Shown here piece after piece: positions 36,974-49,189 of a stretch of 64,000 bases of DNA (the first letter of the stretch is position 1; every line of letters begins with the position of its first letter). The stretch is taken from the NCBI RefSeq assembly GCF_001039355.2, contig NW_019775525.1, positions 311,502 through 375,501 of the forward strand, written 5' to 3'. Position numbers and translations under genes: made by a program. This stretch comes from Lingula anatina (lineage: Eukaryota; Brachiopoda; Lingulata; Lingulida; Lingulidae). The notes beneath the pieces were generated by a model. That model was not told where the DNA came from and searched no databases. It was given only the letters and a program-made list of their open reading frames with translations.

Positions 36974-38525
36974 GTTTGATGCAATGGCTATAGATATATG
37001 AGCTGACTAAAGAGTGCATGCAGATTTTATACTTAGTTGTGTTTGAATTAGAATAATTGTTATAATGCATACTTAATGCTTATACAATGCACTACAGTTT
37101 TACTTTATTTTTTTTAATCTCATTTTCATGTCAGCTTGTTGACTGTGGTTGCTCAAATTCAGATTTTTTTATCTGCTTTTTATGATTAAATTTGCAATTG
37201 CCTTTATAAGGCACCATTCTTCATTTTGTCTTGCAAAAATTAACCTGGTTTCATACCTGTAAATATTTGCAAAACTTGACTAAGGCATGCAACCTATTCA
37301 CAAGAAATATATTGGGCCATGATCTCTTAATTTTTGCCAACATGCAGATCATAATAGTATATCAATCAACTAATAGCACATGTCATTAGTCTCTACAAAT
37401 CTGTGAGCTATTTAAATATAGTCTGTATTCTGAGTAACCGAAATTAGTGTGTTATGTAGTCTTTTCTGTCTTCCCTGGAAATATGCTTATGCCAATAACA
37501 TTAGCACAGTTCCTGTCTGTAAACAGACCATGACCTCTAACATGCCTTTTGCATCAGTCTACTTGTATAGAGTTTGCCTTAAATTCTGTTTTACATCTGC
37601 TGTCTAAATTTAAACTGATGCGTTCACTGATAATGTTGAAACTTTGTTTCTTGTATTCTGTTAATATCAGCTGAGAATTTTGAAGGGTATTCACATATAC
37701 TTCCTATTTTGATAACTTGATGTATTTGCTTTGAGAAAATAATTTGTTCACCTAGATTTGCTGGCCTGGTATTCCTTTGCAAAGTTACCTCATGTTACCT
37801 AAATGGGATCAGGCCAGTTGTGTGAGTAGATACCTGCATTAATTGACCTAAATTATGCCCTGCACAGGTAGATTGTAGCACCAATAGTTTGCCATATCAA
37901 CCACACACATTGATCCCTACATGATCAACTTGATGCCTATAATTTTTTTTAATCAGAATATTATTTTCTCCTCCGAATCCAATAAATGATAGTGATTATT
38001 GCCATTTCAATTGACACTATAATTATAAATTATGTGTTTTTAATAAATGCATTATTTTACATACTCACTGATAAAACACATATTCAGAAAATCCATGCAA
38101 AAATATTCAACAGCTTTAGGATCTATCAGTGGTGAGATTCATCTGTAAGTGAATCTAGTGCATGGGGTGGGCATCTTTTGGTATGCAGCCACACTGCTGA
38201 AAGAGATTGGTACAAAATACTGATTAGGAGTGATTTGATAGTGTTCCTGTGAATTGTAACCAATGGATTATGAAGAATAAAGATGTTCTGTAAGGCAAAT
38301 CCACTGAAAAATCTCTGTTTTTAGATGTCTCTTTTTTTTTTTTTTGTGCAGTGCAGCTTTTTTTCTTCACAAAATATTTACAGCTGTAAGAATGCAAGAG
38401 AACTGGCAAGAATATACACTGTGAAGTGTGAAGCACTGAAATTGCCCCAATTTGTAGGAAGACTTCATGCAGAATCCTTTTTCTAGTAGTAAAAGGGTGG
38501 ATTAAGTTCACGTCCTATAGGACTA

Positions 38526-38828
38526 GGACCCCATTCACATCGAGTTGAGCCATGGCTCTACAAAGCCACGAACTAAATATGGCGGATGCACATGAAAGGA
38601 AAACCGCCTAATCTTTTAATAGTCTCTCTGCCTCTCACACGCCTCCCCATGCGTCGTCCCTGAGCAGGTACAGTCATTAAATCTCAGCTCCATTGGGACA
38701 ACACATGGGGAGGCGTGTGAGAGGCGGAGAAACTATTAAAAGATTAGGCGGTTTTCCTTTCATGTACATCCGACATATTTAGTTCGTGGCTTTGTAGAGC
38801 CATGGCTCAACTTGATGTGAATGCGGTC
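38526..38828. mobile_element. 303-bp foldback element with about 130-bp arms
   Basis: Left arm 38526-38659 and right arm about 38692-38828 are near-perfect reverse complements (shared words TTGAGCCATGGCTC, CACGAACTAAATATG, CCGCCTAATCTTTTAATAG, CTCACACGCCTCCCCATG). The spacer is about 30 bases. TA dinucleotides flank both ends (38524-38525, 38829-38830), as expected of a Tc1/mariner-type or similar TA-targeting MITE. No coding capacity. Confidence 0.8.
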
Positions 38829-41800
38829 TATGTCTAACAAACCATTCCTGCTTACTGAAAAGGACTTGACAGAAACAGATGTCATACAGAGTATTTTTCA
38901 TGCCATTTGCTTTAAGAAGTGAAGGTACCCTGCTGTTTTCTAAATTAGTTTTACCCTACTTAGTGTCAATGCTAGAATAAGTTGAAGGAAAACTTGGCCA
39001 TTACATTGCAGGTATCTTGCAAGACAATGTGAGGCTATCCAGTTTGAAGTAGATTAAATATTCAGAAGCTAAACATGTGTAGGAAAAAAAAGCAGCAAAG
39101 CTGTCAAATGACAAAAAGCAGAAAATGATGCACAAAATAAGTCATTTTGTCAATTTGATGCAATGTTACATAATGCTTAACAGCAAAGTCAACACCAAAT
39201 TTTAATTATGCACAATAGGTAACAGGGATAATAGGAATATGTAACTAGTGTGAGGCTTCAGGCCCTTTGTTTACTAGTTTATGTAGATGGTGTCAGTTCT
39301 TTATTGTCCCATGAAGTGTGAATAATATTTCTATTTTAATATGACTTGAATAAAATTGCAGTAGTGCTTATTATTATTATTATGTAAAAGCAAGGTTTGC
39401 TGCATAAGGTCTTGGTTTTGAAACAAGAATTTTTGTTATATAAATTCAATTGTAATGGATACGCATTGTCCACACAAGACCTATGACAGGCAGTTGTGGA
39501 AAACTAGTGAATTACCTAAGTTCCAGTGTTAGATAAGTGATGTGATAACAATGACTGAAGGTGAAACCTAAAAGAAAAAAAGAATATTGGGAAGATGCAT
39601 GTTCTGCAATTCATCTGTCACTTTTGAGTGAATTCATTCTTCAAATGTTAGCCTTTCTTTTATTATTAAGGGCATTGAGATGGGTGGAAATGATAATGCT
39701 GCCAGGGTGGCACTAGGCGCACTACAATATTTACCAATAAAGATGTTCATGGCCTGGAAAAGGGGCAGAAATTTCCATTTAGGATGTCTGTGCTGGCAAA
39801 CTGCCAACACGACAGCTTGAAACTGGATTAACTGAGAAGCCCTTACTCTATTTCTATAAAAGTTAAAAGAATTTTCAGGTACCAAGTTGGATGCCGCACT
39901 GTATTGACATTTATCTGAACATTAATTTTTCAAATTCTGGTCATATGCTAAATAAATACCAACACAATTAATCTATATAAACCAATGACGACTTCTCAAA
40001 ATTATAAATAGACAGTCATTGTCTATACTGAAAATACTAAATTTGCTTTCAAATATATAATTTACTGACAGACAGACAAAAAATTAACTACATTTGGCTA
40101 ATTTCTAGTACCAAAACATTAGGTTGGATTTATGTAAAAGGGAGAATCAGTGGTCACTGTTTTATTTTCTCTGTTATGATAAAAGTTTTTTTTAAATATG
40201 GTAACAATTTGTGGGGGAAAAAAAAGAATTTTTACAAAAGGACAACCTGTATAATATTTCCATGTTCACATTGAAATCCATTGTGATTTGAAAAGATGGT
40301 AATCATTTTATTATTTCAATATAACAGAAGTCAGGGCCCCTGTACCTTTAAAATTGTAGTTTACTTTTTAAAAAAATTTGTTATAAACAACTTGGCAAGA
40401 TTGAAATTAATTTACACATCATCTTTATTTATGGAATAATTTCAAATACCATGTACAAAATATATAGAAATATATGCAATCTTAGACATGTCAGCACGAG
40501 AAGATTACTGATAAGGCTTCAGCATCAAATGAATGGAATACTTTTCTTTTATGCAGTATAGCTTCCCCTGAGACTTTTAAAATGGAATGTGAAATATATC
40601 TTTTTATGACTGAATTTTTAGCGCTCTAGCATCTGAATAACTTTTTGATTATCTTCCCTAATTAAGGAAATAACTGACTTGTTTTTATCAATTTTTTCTT
40701 TCTTGTATTTTACATTGTATAGTCTATTTAACATATGTAGATTTTAGACTAAATAATAATAATAATATTTATTATTATTTTTATTATCATTATATATAGT
40801 ATTCTTCCAATGTCATGTTACAAGAATTCAATTTCCATTTTGACATCAGCTGATGAGTCAAATTAGTGATGCCTTACAACAAGACAGTATAATGTGTTGG
40901 AGTTTTTTCATTGTCACCCAAGGAAATATTTATAAAGGAAGACCTTGCATTTGACGCAAGCAAACAAATCGTATTTCCTCTGACCTAAGTAAGTTGGTGT
41001 CCACCTTGACTGCTTACGTTACAATCGAACTGCCTTTGTTATTGTCACCTTGATGATAACCTTCTGTTGCTGAGTCACCTCAATTACACATTGAGCATTT
41101 ATAGAGGAAAACCTGCTGAAATTATGGACAATATCTATTTAGCCTTTCATTAGTATTAGGGTTTTATCTTTATGCTTATCAGTTACAAAAAATTTGAAAA
41201 TATTTGATGTTGCACATGCCTTATGTATATTTTAACTTTTGACTACATGTGAACTGTTCAATACAAGTAACAATTTTTAAAGTTTTCCTGAAAAACTACC
41301 TAGAAACAAGATTGGAGGGGTATATGGAAAATATTAAAATATCAATGAACCATATAACACTACATTTGGAAGATGGTGAGGGATACTGTTCTGAGTAAGT
41401 TTGACAAACAACATTAACCTCATAACATGAGCAACTAGTGCTTAACATAATTTATTACCCAAGAGGCGCACACCTGTGCTGTAATGTGTCAGGTACATGA
41501 TGTGCAATTTTTTTCTTACCTATATGCAAAACCTAATGAATGACTTTTATTTGATTAAAATTTATAACTTAAACTTGGAATTATAGTGGTATATATGACT
41601 TCCATGCCTGTCACTGCATGCATTGCGAACATTGTGGCACTTTAAGCAGTAATAATTTGTAACATAAAAATGAAAGAATTGTTTTAGTAACTGCAACTGC
41701 TCTATGCCCTGATATAAACTTAAATTGTTTGGTCACATGCCAGTCAGCATCATTACTAAGGATCACATTTGCCACCATTATTCAAATTCTTTAAAAATAG

Positions 41801-44800
41801 TACTTATAAGGGTTCAATGGCCTTTATGTGACCGGGCTGGATGAGGTCGTGTTGGTTGTGACCACTTCTTGAACTGCCCCACAGTGCACTTTTGGGGTGT
41901 GCCCTGTGCTTTGTATGCAGTGCACTTTTAAATTGCCAGGTCAGATGGTGGTGGTGTCTTTTTCTGATATTTTTGTTGTATTTTAACAATCCTGATGCAA
42001 ATTTTCTTTTTCTCCTGTAACCAAGAGAAGCATACTCAAGAATGGGTTTGCACAGGTCTTCAACACCACTAAAAATATGTTCATTATTAGTGCTGTCATA
42101 TATTTCTAGGAAATGGAATCCTCAATTTCAAAGAATTTTTTATTTTACACTTTATTTCCATTTTACTGCAAAAATAATTTTAGATAGACAGTGTGAGAAC
42201 TAAAGGTCACTCTTTTTTGTGAGACAAAACTTGAAAACAAGAAAGTAATTCATCATCACTAAATGGGCATTAATATGGGGTCTATCAAGACCAATTTGAT
42301 AAATACTGGAATGCTTGTTTATTTGAGGGTTGAAAAGTGGGTGAATAACCTTAACCTGCTAGGTGTCCTTGGAACTAGTTAATGAGAGTAATTACCCATT
42401 GATCAATCACTGAATGAAACTGGCACTGTCTTTTTTCCAAGGCCTTCTACTGGCTGAATATTAGATATATTCTAAGTTGATAGTAATGCAAAAATCTTCT
42501 TTCCAAAGTTGTGCAGACTTGTGCATTGCTAATAATATTTAGACTATGCAGCTATGGTAAGATTGCAGTATGCTGTTGAGAAAATGCTTTCTAAAGATGT
42601 ACTGTTCATGTATCTCAACCTTTCTAGAAAGGCAAAATCCTTACTTGACTGAAGCCAGATTTATTTGTTTATTATAATGATCAAATGTAGTTTTGGTCTG
42701 TAATGTTTAGAATAGACCTGGTAAAAACTGTTTTGAAAAAATTCATGTTAATGGCAGAGGTTGGTCTGAAATAAAGAAACCTTTTTTTTTTTTTTTTTTT
42801 TTTTTGAAGTGTACATTACATCTTGATTTAATGTTAATCATATGGCTTAGCACAAACAACAGGTATTTGAAAATGGAAAACCTGGTTGCAAAATTTGGTT
42901 GTGTTGACTGTTATAACAACAAGGCAATATTCTAAACTAACTTTGTTGGAGATAGGTTTCACATGTCAACATGTACGTCTAACTGAAAGCAATCCCCTTA
43001 AATTTCGACCTGGATATAAAACTCCCTTTTCACCATTGTGTTGAAAAGCTTTTTATGGAAACTAATGAAAACTTAACCTTGACAGTGGAAGTTGAATCTC
43101 ACATCAGAAAAGGTAGTCTGACTTTTCATGGCATTGTAATTTAATTTCATGCTCTGATAAGCAGTACCTCATTTCTAACCAATGAAAGGGCAAAAATTAA
43201 AATTTCATATTAAAAACGTGAGCTTAAAATAGATGTCTTCATCTCAACAGCACACGAATTGCTAAAAATAGACTCACATCTTGGAGATCTGAGAACGAGG
43301 GAGAATATTGATTCAAATACAGAGCTATGTATGACTAAGCTCTCTTCTGCACAGCATTCTTAATTGAGAACCAGAGAGAATAGCCATTTGTTTTGTTTGT
43401 GGTTGCCTAGTTCAAAATCCAACAATAATCCCCAACTGCCAAAATTCAGCTATCTGGCAAGGTCTTTCGCTAGTTTTAGCAATGGTGGACTGTATGATAT
43501 TGAGTAGGTTGCCCTGCATCCATGTGCCTGATAATGCTGTTTACACTTCTTCAGTTTAAGATGGTTGCCATGGCTTACATATTTACACATCTAAGACAGT
43601 GATCCTTAAAAACCTGTGGGCGTTTTAATCTTTCCCTCTCCAACCAAGGTTAGTCATGGACTGCTTCCACAACATGCTTTCCAGTTGTGCTATTTATGAG
43701 TTGAGCTCACTTGTGTGGCACTCCGCTTTCAAGACAGATATACAAGAAGTCCTTTTAATATATCTCCCCCAATATTGTGTCATTTAATAACAGAACAAGT
43801 TAAACTTTCAGACTTCAAAGACATATGCCAACACGATTTCTGTGAGTTTTAGATTTTTAATTTCTGTTCATTATATACAGATGTTATAATTAATGACATG
43901 AGATGCTATTTACAAATGATGACATAAGATTTAACTTGACATTCTCACTTGCATAAAATGATTTTGGCAAGGATGAAAAAAAAAAGCCTCTACTAATAAG
44001 AAAATGCCATGTGACATGGGGATACACATTTCTCATTTGAATGTTTCAAGTTATATCTCAATGTATACAATGTTTTGCAACTACATAACAAAAAACCTAA
44101 AGAATTTTTTTTAATTTAAGTTAATAAACGTACTAAAATTTTAGCAAAACTTAATACTTTGTTCAAAAATAAGAATAAAATGAACTTTGTCATGACAAAG
44201 ATCTACATTATCGCTTTCATCCAATTATTTATGTAGATACTTTCTTCCATTTTCACCAAGATCGGAATAAAACTGTTCTACCTGAATGACTTAATCAAAC
44301 GATAAGTTACCATAAATATAATTATGTACACACATGCTAATAAATACATTTACAAACAAATGAGATCAAATTGGACTGGGTACAAAGCAAGTCCTTTATA
44401 AATAAATAAAAAAATGAGACAGCCAGTTCTTTGGTCCATCCAGATAAATCTCATGTTCTTTGCTTAATCCATCTTCCACTCACCATATAAATAAATCCCC
44501 AGTCTGACATCCATGCCGTTTTAAATAACCAAAATAGCACAAAAACAACTTGTGCTGAAACACTTAACAATGTGATGATGATGACAATGATGATGAAAAC
44601 AACACCTTGTGTTCCCCCTTTCTCTCATATTGTATTATGGATAACAATCACATTGAGGAATGGCAGATCTTTATGCTACACACACTTGTATAGAGCATCA
44701 GATCTGAAATGTTCTTGTAAATTCCTCTGCAGTGGGCAAGATCTTCCCATCACAGAATCAGACTTCTACTCCTGTAGGTAGACTGAACTTGGGGAGTAGC

Positions 44801-44905
44801 ACCACAACTGAACACATTTGAATACGGACTCTTCCTAAGGTCCGATTTCTGATATATATATATATATATATCCATGTGGCAGTCTTTGGTTGCCCTCGAG
44901 ATATC

Positions 44906-47517
44906 TTAATCCTCCACTGCACTGACTTGTAAGACAGCCCTGCCAAGAATTTTACATTCATTTAAGTCTTTGAACACCTGGCTGGCCTGAGTGATTGGGT
45001 AAGTGGCATAAGTAGGTGGAGTAACCTGAAAGAATACCATTGAAAATTATTATGCAAGCTGTAAATATAACCAAATTAATATATAATTTTTACTCAAAGA
45101 CATTTCTGTAGTTTTCTTCATCGTGAATTCAATCAAAATTCTAATCCAAATAAATAACTGAGTATCATTTACTCAGTTATTTACAGCTTAAAAGTAAGAA
45201 TAGATGAGAACATTTCACATTACAATATTCAAGATAATAAATAAATAATTTATTTCCAATGAAGTAGACCCACCTTCTGTGCAGTGAGTAGTTCCACAAG
45301 CTGTCTAAGCTGGTTAACAGTACCAGAGTGAAGACCAACAATGCTCTGCTGGTTCTGTGCTAGTGTGTTCAAGCAAATGCTGATTTCAAACTGACAGTTG
45401 CCACCAACAATCACCACTCCTTCCTAAAATAGAACAAATTATTCATCACTATTTTTCAGTATTCTCATTTTTAATTATGGCACTAGCCTTGTGTCATAAT
45501 TGGCTATTGTATAAATGCCCATTCTTCACTTCTCGTAACTATTTTTGAAACTATAATCAATGTCACTATAAAATATAATTCAAGATGAGTAAATATAAAT
45601 GAATTTAAAAAAACTTTATCTAAGGAAAATAGCAGAATATCTCTTACCCTATTAAGGACCTGCAGCGTCCTGCTAAATGTTCTAGGTGAGCTGACGTAAT
45701 CGATGACAAGGTCTACGCCACCACGACACACATCCAGTGTCCTTTCAATTAAGTACTGCTCATGGTCTGCATCATTCCAGTGAATGACATCGTAACAACC
45801 ATGATCCTGAGCCAGGAGTAATTTGTCAATCTGGAACAAACATTAAAAATCATAAATATATGTGCAACCTATCTGTTGAATTTTTATTTTCCTTACCAAC
45901 ATATATATGATGACAAATTGGTACATTAACCATAATTACATTTTCATTCTTTTTTGTAAAGTCTATTACATACTAGTTTATACAAACATAAAAACAAAAA
46001 GAATAACAAAATACAAATTAAACTTACACTTGTGTCTGCTACTGTGATGTGAACTCTGTTGCAGTCTCCACTGATTAAAGCTTTGGCCAGTTTAATTGTC
46101 CACAACCCCAAACCACCAGCACCAACTATTAGGATATTGACACAATCTGAAGAGAAGAGAAAAATTCATGTTACTATACAAATCTTTGATCAAAAGCTAA
46201 AGAAGATTTCTAGTTTTCTAGCATATTTTGTACATACATTTTTGCATGAATAAAATCACTGCAAGTTTAAACTTCTTTCATTCCTCTCAAAATAATATGA
46301 ATATTAATACTGGTTTTAACAGCATCCTATCACACTACCAAATCAAACTTACTTCTATTCTGCAGCATGTATTCCACAATGGGTTTAGCTCTCATAACTG
46401 CGTTGTAGGCTGTGAGGCCGCCACAGGGAAGCATGGCTGCCACTTCCATGGGAAATTCTGGTGGGATCACAATCAAATTATTCACATCCTTCACAGTGAT
46501 ATAATCGTAGTATGTGTTGGTGTAATGGTGCTCCTCTGGGAAAACTATGACTCTGTCACCAATGTTTAGATTTGCGTTGGGAACAGATGGACAGACACCA
46601 TGAATGATTCCAGCCACTTCAAAGCCTGAATAAATATAAAAGTTGTATAAATTTGATAGCTCATTAAAGAATGAAAGCTTGAGTGTATTCTCTAGGATGA
46701 ATAAAAATCGATAAATAAAATACAAGTGAAAATTTGCAAAGCTTCATTTGAATGATAAGCAGTATCTTCAAATGTTCCTTTAATATTAATCTTTGAGAAA
46801 GGGGCACTAGATAGAAAAATATATGCAAATTCCTACTTTTCATTGATTTATATCTCCAATGACCAAACTGCGCAATATTTCCCTATTTCTAGTTTGCTAT
46901 TTACTTTCTAACAATGCGGTTTCAAACCGAAGGAGTAAATCTCAAACAAACAATGGAAGGTTCTTTATGTGGTTCCATTTATATTTAGCAACTGGCAGAG
47001 TCTGTACACATCAGCTCAAGTACACTTTCAACCTTTTGACCTTGCATAAATTAGCCAACTAAGCAGCCAATCAGCAGAGAGCATACAGGTAACTTCACAG
47101 AGCAGATATTGATTTTTCTCTTTTCTGACCTACTAAATAACTCTTGGAAGCCCCGTTATCATGTGATGTGCAGATGCTCTGAGAATGCCAAGAGTCACAC
47201 AGATTTGTTTTTAGGAATGATGTTAGTCTAGATTTGTTTTTAGGAATGATGTTAGTCTACTATGAAGGTTATGGATTTCACTAAATATCAATCCATTACA
47301 GAACTGACTAAATTCCAGTCAAAGACGCTATGTTAGTTATTATATCCATTAATAGAAAAGTTGATCTTGATCGATGGTTTTCAACACTATTTTTTCCCAG
47401 GAAAAAAAAAAACTACGTTAAAATTTAATTCCAAATCTAATACATACCTGGGGTAAGATTTTTATGATGGCCAATCATGTGATCTTCTGTATAACAAGCA
47501 CCAGCATAGCAAATCTG

Positions 47518-47548
<31 letters not shown>

Positions 47549-49189
47549 TAATTAAGTTTTTTATATGGAAATAACTGATGTATATTTTTCCATCCTGAAA
47601 ATGGAGAACCAAATTAGTCCCCCCTTACTTAGAGCTCTTATTCTCACATGGACTGCCATGTGATAGGGAACTGACCCAAATAGTACTAAGTCCTCATGCT
47701 TTATTTTTCATGATTTAAGGACTTCAAGTAACCCTTCTCAAGTCATTCTTAAATAAATCCCTACAATTTTCACAAGGAAAGCCTTGCGAGGGCTTTCACC
47801 CTTGTTGAGGTTTTCACAAGGATCCTACTCTTACCATATGAAATTAGCTGCAGATGAGGTAAATATTTTGTAAATGTCCATTTTAAAACCAAAGAATCTA
47901 TGCACTCCATGATTCTTACAGGTTACATTGAACTTTTACATACTTTCTTAATTTGCAAATAAAAAGCGAGGGACCCTTTAACACTTCAACACTTTTAGCT
48001 CCATTATACCACACAACATAGGCACAGATCATGTGATTCCTACATGTTCTTATTGATTTTTCTTGCATTTACTATAATTCGCATTCTGGACTTGAACAAG
48101 CTTGGCAGATCAATTCAAATATGATGCTAAACTAACAATACAAAATAAAAAGAGATCCTGCAAACCCCAATGCATACTAGTAAATATCTCTCTGGATTAC
48201 ACTGTTTATGCATTTCTAGTATATTTACTGTCTGGGCAGTACCTTTGTCAGCAATAATATATTGGACATATTGGGAACTTTATACTGGTCAACATTAACG
48301 TCATAGTCAGGTGCTTTGGCATTATTTTCACAGTTGGACTGTTGCCCACTTACTTAACAAAACATCGAACCTGAGGCCCTTGTTAAGCTGTACTAGTCTT
48401 GTGTCCCTTTATTCAGTTTAGCTCTTACGTAATGCAACTTGAAAATCCATACAGAACATTGCGAACTTAACTTTCTCAAACAGAACAGAAACAGAACTGC
48501 TGTAAATGTTACATTTCCATCTAATGTGAACGATACTTAATAATCTAATATTCAACAATAACTTCAGTCCGTCACATCAGGGAATTGTATAGTCTACAAT
48601 ATAATTCCCTGGTCACATCGAGATAAGATAATCCCATTGCTAAATAAATTTCATAATCTCTCTCTGGATACGATAGGCCAGATTAGCTAAATATATTCCA
48701 CATACTTTTTCTGACACTACATATTATGGCTATTAATGTTTTACTTATAAGTTATATGGCACTTGATGTTTGCAAATTGACACACCCTAGACTTTTCAGA
48801 TTTGTATCAAAGCTATAGCATTTAACAGTATGCAGTCTAATTACCAAATGCCAAAGTCTATATTTTCTCAAATCTTTTTTTTATCCAAAAGTAACAAACA
48901 GCACATTTCAAAAGGCAGATTTGTCAGGTAAACCTATAGTACAAGCTTGATGCAGGATACCCTGACATTTCCATTTATCTCTTACCTCTACTTAACAAGA
49001 AACCCAAAAATGTACACTCTGACAAATGGAAGCAATGTGTATTTGATCTTCAGTGAAGTATAAAATTACTCTTACCTTCACAACAGCCCCACCAGGAGGA
49101 ATAGATGGGATTTGTGTATCTGGGCAGTAATCAAACTTCTCCTCAATACTGCCACTTCTTAGACAAAACATGGCTGCTGACCGACTCAT
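44906..49189 (-). CDS. Medium-chain dehydrogenase/reductase, 341 aa
   Basis: Seven coding exons on the minus strand: 49076-49189, 47448-47514, 46353-46625, 46028-46146, 45648-45830, 45274-45423, 44906-45025; 1026 coding bases. Length and domain order fit the MDR (alcohol dehydrogenase/quinone reductase) superfamily: an N-terminal GroES-like domain, then a Rossmann domain with VGAGGLGLW (Gly160, 162, 163, 165) and an acidic residue at the end of the second strand (VADTS, Asp189), which favours NAD(H). Cys45 (GACYTEDH) occupies the usual catalytic-zinc cysteine position, but the usual GHE is GFE (residues 61-63), so the zinc-binding His is Phe. The four-Cys structural zinc loop is absent (GDRVIVFPEEHHY follows). 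A zinc-independent oxidoreductase is therefore likely; the substrate is unknown. Start: the Met at 49189 lies inside an exon that begins at 49213 after a TTTTTTCCAG acceptor, so an upstream UTR exon is needed. Confidence 0.88.
45152..45182. repeat. 13-bp perfect hairpin in dehydrogenase intron
   Basis: AAATAACTGAGTA and its exact reverse complement flank a five-base loop (TCATT) in the intron between exons 45274-45423 and 44906-45025. Confidence 0.85.
47201..47258 (+). repeat. 29-bp perfect tandem duplication
   Basis: The unit beginning AGATTTGTTTTTAGGAATGA occurs twice with no difference, in the dehydrogenase intron 46626-47447. Exact identity suggests a recent duplication. Confidence 0.95.

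Larger units (their letters stand above)
27432..44905. other. 17.5 kb stretch without a recognisable gene
   Basis: Between the DDX51 3' end and the dehydrogenase stop codon no open frame shows a known domain or a run of plausible spliced exons. Visible content: an isolated exon-like segment (28006-28092), a MITE (28605-28885), a truncated MITE (29235-29319), a 17-bp perfect hairpin (31009-31054), homopolymer tracts (C near 31838, T then G near 32320-32348, T near 34376-34396 and 42783-42805), a short tandem repeat (36927-36973) and a long foldback element (38526-38828). It could hold long UTRs or non-coding RNA, but nothing in the bases proves this. Confidence 0.5.
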
